Assembly: GCA_017547975.1 (NCBI GenBank)
Contig: JAFYNU010000260.1
Coordinates: forward strand, 1-12,510
DNA from: Clostridia bacterium
GTDB taxonomy: Bacteria; Bacillota; Clostridia; Oscillospirales; QAMX01
Length of the DNA: 12,510 bases
Direction: 5' to 3'
Shown here: piece after piece, positions 1-6,963 of the stretch
Layout: each line of letters starts with the position of its first letter
Numbering within the stretch: position 1 is the stretch's first letter
Program-made: the position numbers and the translations under genes
Notes under the pieces: generated by a model
What the model was told of the DNA's origin: nothing
Databases searched by the model: none
Seen by the model: only the letters and a program-made list of their open reading frames with translations

Positions 1-1198
1 GGGCAAAGCCCGGCACCGAGCTTGCCGGCAGGGTGGGCGGCGTTCCATCCGCCAGGTAGGCCGGGGAGAGCCAGTCGTTTTCGTACTTCGCCCGGTCTTC
101 TTCCTTGGTGAAATCGGGAATATCAAAGGGCTGACCCCCAGCAAGTACCGACCGATTGGCCAGGATGGCCACCGAGGACATGGCAATGGCGGCGTGGAGA
201 TTGAAGGGAAATTCGGGCTGACGCCCTTCCTCCATGGCCTCCACGAACATACGGGCGGTGATGTAGTCACTGCCTCCGTGGCCGCTCTGCTCGATCTTGT
301 CCACGTCGGGGTCGTTCCAATCGGGGTCGTAGCAATTGACCTCCTCCGCCCCCTCCGGCTTGGACCAACCGTTGTAGCGGAGCATGATCTTGCCGTCGGT
401 ACCCCGAAGGTTTTCGATTTGCCCTTCGGTGCCGCACACCCGGTAGGCATTGTGGTAGGAACCGAATTCCGAACAGCCGGTGACCCGGAAGATGGAGCCG
501 TCATCGTTTTGGGTGGTGATGATGGCCGCCCGGTCTCCCACGTAATTCGCCACAGGATGCGCCCCCTCCACCGGAGCAAAGGCCGCAAAGGCGGTGACCC
601 GTTTGGGGGTGGCGCCGGTGGCCCGCATGACGGGGCCGATGGAGTGGGTAATGTAGTAGGTGGCAGGGTTGAAATTGCGCCAATGCTCGGGGAAATAGCA
701 GTAGGTTTTGGCAAACCACAGGTCGTCGGGACTGCCGGGGTGGTTATATTCCCCCTCGGCATAGAGAATCCTGCCAAGACTGCCGGTGTCCACCACCCGC
801 TTCATTTCCCGGTTGAAGGACATTTGGGGGTAGTTTTCGCCCAGCATATAGATGGAAGTTGTATTTTCCGCCGCCCGGGCCAGGGCAACCCCCTCCGCCA
901 TGGTCCCATTGGAAATGCATTCCGAATAGACGTGAATGCCCCGCTTGAAGCATTCGATGGCGTAGGGCGCGTGCTCGTAAAAGTAGTTTGCCAGCACCAC
1001 CGCATCCATGTCGTGTTCAATAAAATCCTTGAAATCGGTGTAGGAGGCAACCCCCTCTCCCAATTCTTCCAGGGCTGCATGCAGGCGGGCAGGATGGAAG
1101 TCGCAAATCGCCACGATCTCGCATCCCAACAATTTGAAGTTTCGGGCAATGTCACAGCCCCGTCCGGCACCAAAAATGCCAATTTTCCATTGTTTCAT
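1..1198 (-). CDS. Gfo/Idh/MocA-family oxidoreductase-like protein, 3' end cut by window edge
   Basis: The frame is open for 399 codons from ATG at 1198 to base 1 with no stop, so the C-terminus is missing. An N-terminal Rossmann fold is shown by KIGIFGAGRG (residues 5-14), followed by the usual Gfo/Idh alternation (VAICDF 29-34, MDAVVLA 64-70). The catalytic EKP motif of true dehydrogenases is replaced by YSECISNGT (91-99), so the usual lysine is absent. MLGENYPQ (118-125), SGHGGSDY (305-312) and FDIPDFTKEE (358-367) recall the layout of GH109, a glycosidase family built on this fold; that resemblance is my inference. AAAGGAG lies seven bases before the ATG. It is the last visible gene of the unit beginning at 5769, 45 bases after the GH28-like gene. 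The likely role is NAD-dependent sugar oxidation or NAD-dependent glycoside hydrolysis in the cytoplasm. Family assignment is firm; substrate is unknown. Confidence 0.9.
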   Translation of the reverse strand, partial: MKQWKIGIFGAGRGCDIARNFKLLGCEIVAICDFHPARLHAALEELGEGVASYTDFKDFIEHDMDAVVLANYFYEHAPYAIECFKRGIHVYSECISNGTMAEGVALARAAENTTSIYMLGENYPQMSFNREMKRVVDTGSLGRILYAEGEYNHPGSPDDLWFAKTYCYFPEHWRNFNPATYYITHSIGPVMRATGATPKRVTAFAAFAPVEGAHPVANYVGDRAAIITTQNDDGSIFRVTGCSEFGSYHNAYRVCGTEGQIENLRGTDGKIMLRYNGWSKPEGAEEVNCYDPDWNDPDVDKIEQSGHGGSDYITARMFVEAMEEGRQPEFPFNLHAAIAMSSVAILANRSVLAGGQPFDIPDFTKEEDRAKYENDWLSPAYLADGTPPTLPASSVPGFA

Positions 1199-1243
1199 CT
1201 GTTTTCTCCTTTATTCTGCTTTTCGGATATATTCCGATACCTC

Positions 1244-2500
1244 TCAAAGGTTGATTTCCCCGGGAGTCTGATCCAGAATCACCGGGTCGGTAAAACCCTC
1301 TGTCCGAACGTCGGTCAGGTTGATGGCTTTATGGTGGATCGCCGTGGCAAGGGGAATCGATTCGAAGCCCTCCCTGGGGGAAAGGGAACAGTTTTTCAGG
1401 GTCAGGGTCAGGGGCTCGGCTTCGTCCGCAATGATCTTGATGGGCGCCGAAAGGCCGGTGGCGGTGCAGTTTTCAAAGGTAATGTCCGAAAGGGAACGGT
1501 TACAGCACCATTTGTGCCCCCAATCCAGGCAGAAAAAGCTGTCGGGGTTGTGGAAGGTGCAGTTGCGGATCAAAATATCCCCGGGGGTGTGGCGGATATC
1601 CGCCCGGAAATCGCAGTAGTACAGGAAGGGAGTGTGCATATTGTGGCGGCAATGGGGGCCGGGCAGGATATTTTTTTGCTTTTCCTCCACCGTCATACCC
1701 CAACGGTGACCGTAGCGGGCGGGGGCAAAGGATTCGCAATCCTCCACCAGCACCTTGGTTCCCCCAAAGCGCAGGGCACTGCAGGCGGTGTCCAGAATGC
1801 AATTGCGCACGTGGACGTTGTAATTGTCAAAGCCTGCAATGCAGTCGTCGCCGCAGTAGAATTTGCAGTCCTCGATCAGGATGTTGTCGCAGGTACGCAC
1901 GTCAAAGCCGTCGTGCCCACCAAGAACCTTCAGATTCCGGGCGGTGATGTTTTGGGACACGCAGATGTTATGGGCCCAGTTTCCCGAGTCCATGATGGTG
2001 TAGCCTTCAAACAGGATATCCTTGCAGTAGTGCATATTGATGGCGTGGGGGCCCCGGTAACCCTCTTCCCCCTGATCGTCGAAGACGTTACTGCCATCGA
2101 TGTAACTGCCCGGCTCCCCGATGATCGCAATTTTTTCCGACCCAACCGCCTTGATAAGGCCGCTGTTCCAACGGGAGTAGGGATCCACCGACCGCATTTT
2201 GGGGTCGCCGGTGTAGGGAGGCAGGGGTTCCAGGGTGTCCGACAGATAGTGCATATAATCCTCCGGATTGGGGCTCCCCTTCAAAATTGCCCCCGCCTGC
2301 AGGTAGAGCATAACCCCCGAATGGAGCCGGATATCCCCGGTCATGAAGCGGCCGGCGGGCACCACCACCCGTCCGCCCCCGGCCTTGTAGCAGGCATCGA
2401 TGGCGGCCTGGATGGCTTCGGTCTGGAGGGTGTCGGCCTCTCTGGCACCAAATTCGGTGATATCGTAGTATTTTTCAGGAAAATCGGATCGTTTCAGCAT
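1244..2500 (-). CDS. GH28-like right-handed beta-helix glycoside hydrolase (polygalacturonase family)
   Basis: A 418-residue protein. The N-terminus YYDITEFGA (11-19), then QTEAIQAAIDAC and GGGRVVVPAGRFMTGDI (41-57), is the standard opening of GH28 and related pectin-active beta-helix enzymes. Beta-helix coils follow, including DILFEGYTIMDSGNWAHNI (161-179). The acidic catalytic region is HDGFD (196-200) and GDDCIA (217-222), matching the NTDG(I/F)D and GDDCIA motifs. Where GH28 normally has GHGxSxGS there is CSALRFGG (240-247), so the usual histidine is absent. Cysteines are numerous, as expected for a cytoplasmic protein, and there is no signal peptide. An upstream ATG at 2599 would give 451 residues, but the start at 2500 is preferred because AAGGAGAAAACC directly precedes it. 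It begins 13 bases after the alpha-mannosidase stop. Likely role: hydrolysis of uronic-acid or rhamnogalacturonan-type linkages in imported oligosaccharides; specificity is unproven. Confidence 0.88.
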   Translation of the reverse strand: MLKRSDFPEKYYDITEFGAREADTLQTEAIQAAIDACYKAGGGRVVVPAGRFMTGDIRLHSGVMLYLQAGAILKGSPNPEDYMHYLSDTLEPLPPYTGDPKMRSVDPYSRWNSGLIKAVGSEKIAIIGEPGSYIDGSNVFDDQGEEGYRGPHAINMHYCKDILFEGYTIMDSGNWAHNICVSQNITARNLKVLGGHDGFDVRTCDNILIEDCKFYCGDDCIAGFDNYNVHVRNCILDTACSALRFGGTKVLVEDCESFAPARYGHRWGMTVEEKQKNILPGPHCRHNMHTPFLYYCDFRADIRHTPGDILIRNCTFHNPDSFFCLDWGHKWCCNRSLSDITFENCTATGLSAPIKIIADEAEPLTLTLKNCSLSPREGFESIPLATAIHHKAINLTDVRTEGFTDPVILDQTPGEINL

Positions 2501-2513
2501 GGTTTTCTCCTTT

Positions 2514-4820
2514 CTATTCCTCCAGCATATCCACCGCCCGGAGGCTATCCCCCGCAAGACGCAGGGTAAATATTTCGCAGGGACCGACAGGCGTTTCATA
2601 CCGCCGCCCGCCGAAAGTGAAGGCCAGGGTCTGGGCTTTTCCTAAAAGCTCCACACCCCGCAGGATGACGTCCTCCCCCTCCTCGGCATATTTCAGGGCG
2701 GTCACCGCCGCCCCGGGAGTTTCCAGAGCAAAATATCCCGCCGTATCCGGCAGGTCACCCCCGTGGCAGGCTTCGCACAGCACCACCGGCGGATTCAGAA
2801 ACCGCTCCGAAAGAAGTTCCGGGGGTGTCACAGGGGAAAGGTGCAGACGCACCTCCCCTTCGGTGATGCCCTGGGAGAGAATGTCGTAATCGGCATCGGG
2901 ATCCAGTTCCCCAATGCGAAGGTCCCCATAGATGGGACTTCGAAGCAGGGTCAGCCCCAAAACACCATCCACCAGGTTGTAGGCGAAGACCCCATCGGTC
3001 AGCAGGGTGAAGCCGTCGGTTTCGATCCAGCCCCCCACCGGCAGGTCGGTCGCACTTTCCCCCCGGTTCACGCCGCCGTAGGGCACCGCCGTCCGGTGGG
3101 CAGAATCGGCCAGGTCGGTGAGAAGCTTCAGCACCAGGTGCTTTTCGTTCCAGTTCACCCGGTAACGCAGGTCCAGATAGTCTTCCTTTTCGTATAGTAC
3201 GTAATATAGGGTCAGGAGGGAATCCCGGAAGCCCCAATCGGCTTTTAGAATGGTTCGCAGATCCCCCGATTCCACCACCCGAAGTCCCTTGAAGGTGAAG
3301 GGCTCCGCCGCCGCCCCGTAGGAGGTGACGTTGAAGGCCCAGGTGTCTCCCTCGTCCGCAAAGGCCCGGGGGGTCAGCACCCGCCCCGGCAGGGACTTGC
3401 CGGTTTTCCGGTTGGTGATCGACTCCATCTCCCCGGTCTCGGGGGAAATTTTGACGATATAACCCGGCAGGGTCATGGTGAAGGGATCGGCCACCGGCTT
3501 TTTGGCGATCTCCTCCCCGGTCTGGATCAGCTTGAAGGCCTTGTAGCCCAGGGCCGGCACCTCTGCACGGAAGAGGAAGCGGGAACGAAAACGGGGAATG
3601 ACCGACTTTTCCCGGATGATCTGGCAGGGGTAGCGATTCCCCTCCCCGTCCTCCAGGAGGATCCCCTTGTCGTACCAGGGGAATTCGTGAACCCATTGCA
3701 CCTCCGCCTCCACCTCCCCGGCAAAGGGGGCGGTGTTCAGATTCCAAAGGACGATATTCCACACGTTCTCCGGGTTTTTCCCGGGCATTCCGATGCGGTT
3801 GGTTATGGCCTGCAGGGCGAAGTGCATTTCCTCCCCGGCGGCGGCAATGGCCCGCCCGTAAAGATGCATGGCATCCTCGTAGGCTTCCTTGATGCAGGCG
3901 CCCCCTAAAATGTCGTGGAACTGGTTAAAAAGCAGGTCCCGCCAGGCATTCCCCAGGGTTTCTGTGGCATTCCGCCCCGCAAGCAGGGTGGCCTTTTCGG
4001 CGTTCAGGAGGGCGTATTCCCCCCGGCGGTTCTGGCGTTTGACGGCAGGGTGGTTGGCGTAGACCCCAAAATCCCCGGTGACAAGCTCCTTTTCCACCCT
4101 GTAATCGGTGTCGCGGGTGGAAAAAAACCGGTGGAGGGTGGAAAATACGGCGTTTTCCCGGCTTGCAATCTCCCGGATGGCCTCAATGGTGGGGGCTCCC
4201 CCGTGGTCGGTGACGCCGTAAACCATCAGCCGGTCCTCGTCAACCTCCCGAAGATGATCCAACTCCTCCCCAAGATTGTTCCGGTAGGGTTGGTCATCCC
4301 GGTAGGCCAGCACCGAGCTTCCGTCGGGGGATACCCAACGGAACAGCGGCTTCTCCAGGGGGATATGCCGCCCTTCCGGCCGGCAGAGGACGTAATAGGG
4401 CAGGCGGCTCTTGGCCAGGATTTGCGGCAGCATGGGGGAATGGCCAAAGGAGTCAATATTGAAAACCGTGTCGGCCATCCGGCCGAACTGCTCCCGGAGG
4501 TAGCGCTGGCCGTAAAGCCCCTGGCGCACGTAGCTTTCCCCCAGGCCGGTGTAGCAATCGGGTTGGAGCCACCAGCCCTCCCCAAGCTCCCAGCGGCCCT
4601 CCGCCACCCGCGTTTTGATCTTTTCAAACAGTTCCGGATCGGTTTTCCGAATCCACTCGAATACCGGAGGCGTGGCAAAGGAATAGATGAAATCGGGGAA
4701 TTCCTCCATGCGCTGAAGGGCAGAGCGGAAGGTGGCGGTGATGGAGGACATGGCCTCGTCCCAGCGCCACAACCACACCGGATCAAAGTGGGTGTTGCCG
4801 ATCATGTAATTCTTTTTCAT
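2514..4820 (-). CDS. GH38 alpha-mannosidase
   Basis: A 768-residue enzyme expected to hydrolyse alpha-mannosides with a zinc ion. Family landmarks are in order: NTHFDPVWLWRWDEA (9-23), whose H11 and D13 are metal ligands; NIDSFGHSPMLPQIL (121-135), whose D123 corresponds to the nucleophile and metal ligand; and LLFNQFHDILGG (296-307), whose H302 is the last metal ligand. The rest fits the helical middle domain and beta-rich C-terminal domains. It is somewhat shorter than many bacterial GH38 proteins. No signal peptide is seen, so it acts in the cytoplasm. A second ATG four codons upstream (4832) begins one base after the preceding stop. I prefer 4820 because GGGGAAAACC before it matches the spacing and tail of the ribosome binding sites of the next two genes. 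It is gene 2 of the unit beginning at 5769. Confidence 0.95.
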   Translation of the reverse strand: MKKNYMIGNTHFDPVWLWRWDEAMSSITATFRSALQRMEEFPDFIYSFATPPVFEWIRKTDPELFEKIKTRVAEGRWELGEGWWLQPDCYTGLGESYVRQGLYGQRYLREQFGRMADTVFNIDSFGHSPMLPQILAKSRLPYYVLCRPEGRHIPLEKPLFRWVSPDGSSVLAYRDDQPYRNNLGEELDHLREVDEDRLMVYGVTDHGGAPTIEAIREIASRENAVFSTLHRFFSTRDTDYRVEKELVTGDFGVYANHPAVKRQNRRGEYALLNAEKATLLAGRNATETLGNAWRDLLFNQFHDILGGACIKEAYEDAMHLYGRAIAAAGEEMHFALQAITNRIGMPGKNPENVWNIVLWNLNTAPFAGEVEAEVQWVHEFPWYDKGILLEDGEGNRYPCQIIREKSVIPRFRSRFLFRAEVPALGYKAFKLIQTGEEIAKKPVADPFTMTLPGYIVKISPETGEMESITNRKTGKSLPGRVLTPRAFADEGDTWAFNVTSYGAAAEPFTFKGLRVVESGDLRTILKADWGFRDSLLTLYYVLYEKEDYLDLRYRVNWNEKHLVLKLLTDLADSAHRTAVPYGGVNRGESATDLPVGGWIETDGFTLLTDGVFAYNLVDGVLGLTLLRSPIYGDLRIGELDPDADYDILSQGITEGEVRLHLSPVTPPELLSERFLNPPVVLCEACHGGDLPDTAGYFALETPGAAVTALKYAEEGEDVILRGVELLGKAQTLAFTFGGRRYETPVGPCEIFTLRLAGDSLRAVDMLEE

Positions 4821-4833
4821 GGTTTTCCCCATT

Positions 4834-5769
4834 TCATTTTCCGATTTGGCTCAGGGCCTCCACCTGCACCGGGTCAAATTCCCCATGGGGGCCCACCCAG
4901 ATATCGTAGCTGATGACTACTCCCCGATCGTTTGCCGCCCGGGTAAATTGTTTGATGTATTCCGGGGTGCGTTTCAACCCCTTTTGGCACCAGGAGGTGC
5001 CGAAATTTTGAACATCGATGGGAAGCCCCACAGGGATCAACAAATGTGCCTGGGTTCCATCCACAAATCGCCCCTCGGGGATATAGTTGCAATCCACCAG
5101 TTCCCCGGCGGTAAAATCGTCCCATTTCGACCAGGGGCGTACCCGACGGGGACAAATGCCCATCTCCACTTCTTCCCTCACCGATTCTCCGTTATTGAAG
5201 GATACGATAGCGTCGGGATTACCCTTCTTGATGGCTCTATAGTAGGGTTCCAGCAGAGTGTCGTTGTAATCGAAGTAATCATAGCAGCCGTCTATCCACC
5301 AACCCTTCACCTTGTCACCGTAACGAACAGCATATTCTTCCAAAACTGCCGCCCACTTTTCCACAAAAGCCATGGGAACGTTCTTCCGGGGATTTTCAAA
5401 GCCAAATTTTCCCTTCAGTTGGTCATCCATATAGGGTCCGTCTCCAGTGTAGTAAAGGTAGAGGTCAATATCGTACCTTTGAAGTTCTTCCGCCAGGTTC
5501 ATCACCAGGTCACGTCTGGCACAGGCTTCCCCGGGCTGGATCCCACCGATTCGGTCAAAGGTGGCATTGGGAGCCAGCATATAACGCCGTCCCTGCATCA
5601 AGGTAATAACATAGTAACCGGCCCCCATATCATGGAGAGTCTTCGCCACAAGTTCCACGTCAAATCCTGCAACCTTTTGGCACCATTCTTCGCCGTTATT
5701 CACGTTATACCCCAGAAAATGATTGAACACACCCCATTTTTTGGCGTGAAAACGATCGGTAATATGCAT
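4834..5769 (-). CDS. GH29-like (alpha-L-fucosidase-type) TIM-barrel protein
   Basis: A 311-residue protein. KWGVFNHFLGY (11-21), AKTLHDMGAGYYVITLMQGR (42-61) and VKGWWIDGCYDY (154-165) follow the layout of GH29 fucosidases: the opening FGxFxHW-like strand, the AGAKY-type strand, and WFDG with its aspartate nucleophile, here D160. It lacks the HHDGF motif and is much shorter than a normal fucosidase, having only the catalytic-barrel part. It could therefore be a divergent glycosidase or an unclassified relative. No signal peptide is visible. An ATG at 5832 would add 21 residues, but that stretch contains the promoter. The ATG at 5769 has GGGAGGAAC eight to nine bases upstream and is the better start. 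It is the first gene of a unit continuing with GH38, GH28-like and Gfo/Idh genes. The gene is certain; the fucosidase assignment is moderate. Confidence 0.75.
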   Translation of the reverse strand: MHITDRFHAKKWGVFNHFLGYNVNNGEEWCQKVAGFDVELVAKTLHDMGAGYYVITLMQGRRYMLAPNATFDRIGGIQPGEACARRDLVMNLAEELQRYDIDLYLYYTGDGPYMDDQLKGKFGFENPRKNVPMAFVEKWAAVLEEYAVRYGDKVKGWWIDGCYDYFDYNDTLLEPYYRAIKKGNPDAIVSFNNGESVREEVEMGICPRRVRPWSKWDDFTAGELVDCNYIPEGRFVDGTQAHLLIPVGLPIDVQNFGTSWCQKGLKRTPEYIKQFTRAANDRGVVISYDIWVGPHGEFDPVQVEALSQIGK

Positions 5770-5803
5770 GTTTATGTTCCTCCCAGCTCCTTGATTTGAT
5801 GCC

Positions 5804-5832
5804 AGTATAAACCTCTCCATCCCAAAAGTCAA
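5804..5832 (-). promoter_or_regulatory. Sigma-A-type promoter of the GH29-GH38-GH28-Gfo/Idh unit
   Basis: On the minus strand TTGACT (5832-5827) is followed after exactly 17 bases by TATACT (5809-5804), each one mismatch from consensus. Transcription should start near 5797, leaving a leader of about 28 bases that holds the GGGAGG ribosome binding site. The next gene boundaries downstream are 13, 13 and 45 bases, consistent with one transcript. Confidence 0.85.
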
Positions 5833-5841
5833 TTGATTTTT
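5824..5841. promoter_or_regulatory. Candidate operator: AT-rich dyad over the -35 element
   Basis: The stretch AAAAgTCAATTGAtTTTT is a palindrome with one mismatched pair, an 8-base perfect core (TCAATTGA), and A/T arms. It overlaps the -35 hexamer, so a bound repressor would block RNA polymerase. The protein that would bind is not identified; this is inference from symmetry and position. Confidence 0.4.
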
Positions 5842-5868
5842 TGTGAAGGAAAAGGGAATGTTCTATCC

Positions 5869-5913
5869 TCCCTCGGGATAAATCGAGGGGCTTTCCCGGT
5901 CTGGGATGCCCCC
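5869..5913. repeat. Pair of short inverted repeats in the 5842-5958 gap
   Basis: The space between the unit-3 promoter and the unit-2 terminator has no convincing gene. It holds CCCTCG/CGAGGG (5870-5875 and 5884-5889, 8-base loop) and GGGGC/GCCCC (5887-5891 and 5908-5912) enclosing CCC/GGG. The two overlap and could not form together. They may be the remains of a terminator or just structured spacer. Confidence 0.35.
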
Positions 5914-5958
5914 TTTACAAAAATCTCCGTTCATTGAAATTTGCAGCCATAAACCAGG

Positions 5959-5985
5959 AACAGCCGCCGGGATCCGGCGGCTGTT
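5959..5985 (-). terminator. Terminator-like hairpin after the nucleoside-hydrolase-like gene
   Basis: AACAGCCGCCG and CGGCGGCTGTT form a perfect 11-bp stem around a five-base loop, six bases after the stop of the 5992-6954 gene. On the minus strand the stem ends in TT but is followed by CCTGGTTTATGG rather than a pure T tract, so termination may be partial. It separates unit 2 from the promoter of unit 3. Confidence 0.7.
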
Positions 5986-5991
5986 CTCATC

Positions 5992-6954
5992 TTATTTCCC
6001 GTCGATCAAATCGTCCATGATCTGGCGAATCTCTTCGTAATCCACCTTGGGCAGCATGTAGGTGTGACGATATTCCTCACTTTCGGTCCAATGGGTTACA
6101 AACTCGTCATCCACCGTAATATGACCAAACTTATGATAATTCCAGTAGGCACCGGGACGCACCGCTTCCAGCATGGCGGTATGATCCCAGCTGCAGCGAC
6201 CGGTATCGCGATTGTGGATCTCGTAGGCCAGGGCAACCGGATCCCCCTTTTGCGCGCGGCCTGCAAAGCCCACCATCGTTTTGATGTAGCTTCCCAGTTC
6301 GTAGCTTGCCAAAATCAGTTCTCCGGGCCATTCTCCCACCGCCGCCTTGGCATCCGGCATACCGGTTCCCTTGATGTTCCATTCCCAGGTGACCGGAGTT
6401 CCGTTGACGTTGCCGTCGGGGTAGATGACCATAGGCCAGGATTCGAAGAAGCGACCCCCCATCACCACCGTCCGGGCGATTTTCCGCTTGATCAGCTCCG
6501 CGCCGGAAAGGGGGGAATACCCGTCAGGCTCTGAACGCAGGAGCTTTGCCATGGAGTTCAGGGCTCCGGTCACCACGAAGGTGACACTGCCGTCGGCGGC
6601 CTCCGCCAAGGTTCTGCGCAAAATCTCCAGGGTATCCGGGGCGGCCTTGGGGGTGCCCCAGGCACTTGCGGGATAGTCGTTTTCAAAATAATCGCACAGG
6701 GCTCCGGCATAGACCCCCCGGCTTTCCCGGGACAGGTCGTAATTGATGCCCACCGGTACCCTTCTGCCGTAGAATTTGTTGATGGCGTCGATACACCCCG
6801 CAACAAAGGGGCTGGCGTAGCAATGGGTCACCGCCAGAAGGTTGGCCTCCCCCTTGTCGCACAGTCGGTGGAGCATGGCCAGGGTTCCCGCGTCGTCGCA
6901 GTCTCCGCCAATATCGGTGTCAAAAATAATATTTACAGGCTTTTTGTAATCCAT
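5992..6954 (-). CDS. Inosine/uridine-preferring nucleoside hydrolase family protein
   Basis: A 320-residue protein of usual length for the family, which cleaves N-glycosidic bonds of ribonucleosides using a calcium ion held by aspartates. The N-terminal signature IIFDTDIGGDCDDAGTLAML (9-28) corresponds to the canonical DTDPGxDDA but is two residues longer. VVTGALNSMAKLL (127-139) matches the GPLTN region, WEWNIKG (190-196) the EFN strand, and SWDHTAML (255-262) the C-terminal metal or catalytic aspartate region (D257). ATG at 6954 follows AAGGAGGGTAT; the upstream gene's TAA overlaps that ribosome binding site, so translation is probably coupled. It ends the unit that begins with the GH78 gene. 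Given that company, the substrate may be a ribosyl or other glycosyl conjugate rather than a normal nucleoside; this is inference. No signal peptide. Confidence 0.88.
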   Translation of the reverse strand: MDYKKPVNIIFDTDIGGDCDDAGTLAMLHRLCDKGEANLLAVTHCYASPFVAGCIDAINKFYGRRVPVGINYDLSRESRGVYAGALCDYFENDYPASAWGTPKAAPDTLEILRRTLAEAADGSVTFVVTGALNSMAKLLRSEPDGYSPLSGAELIKRKIARTVVMGGRFFESWPMVIYPDGNVNGTPVTWEWNIKGTGMPDAKAAVGEWPGELILASYELGSYIKTMVGFAGRAQKGDPVALAYEIHNRDTGRCSWDHTAMLEAVRPGAYWNYHKFGHITVDDEFVTHWTESEEYRHTYMLPKVDYEEIRQIMDDLIDGK

Positions 6955-6963
6955 ATACCCTCC

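Noticed and set aside
194..2569. A 791-codon plus-strand open frame
   Set aside because: It is antisense to the Gfo/Idh and GH28-like genes, crosses the gap between them and has low-complexity G/V/H-rich composition without any domain. It is a by-product of GC-rich codon use.
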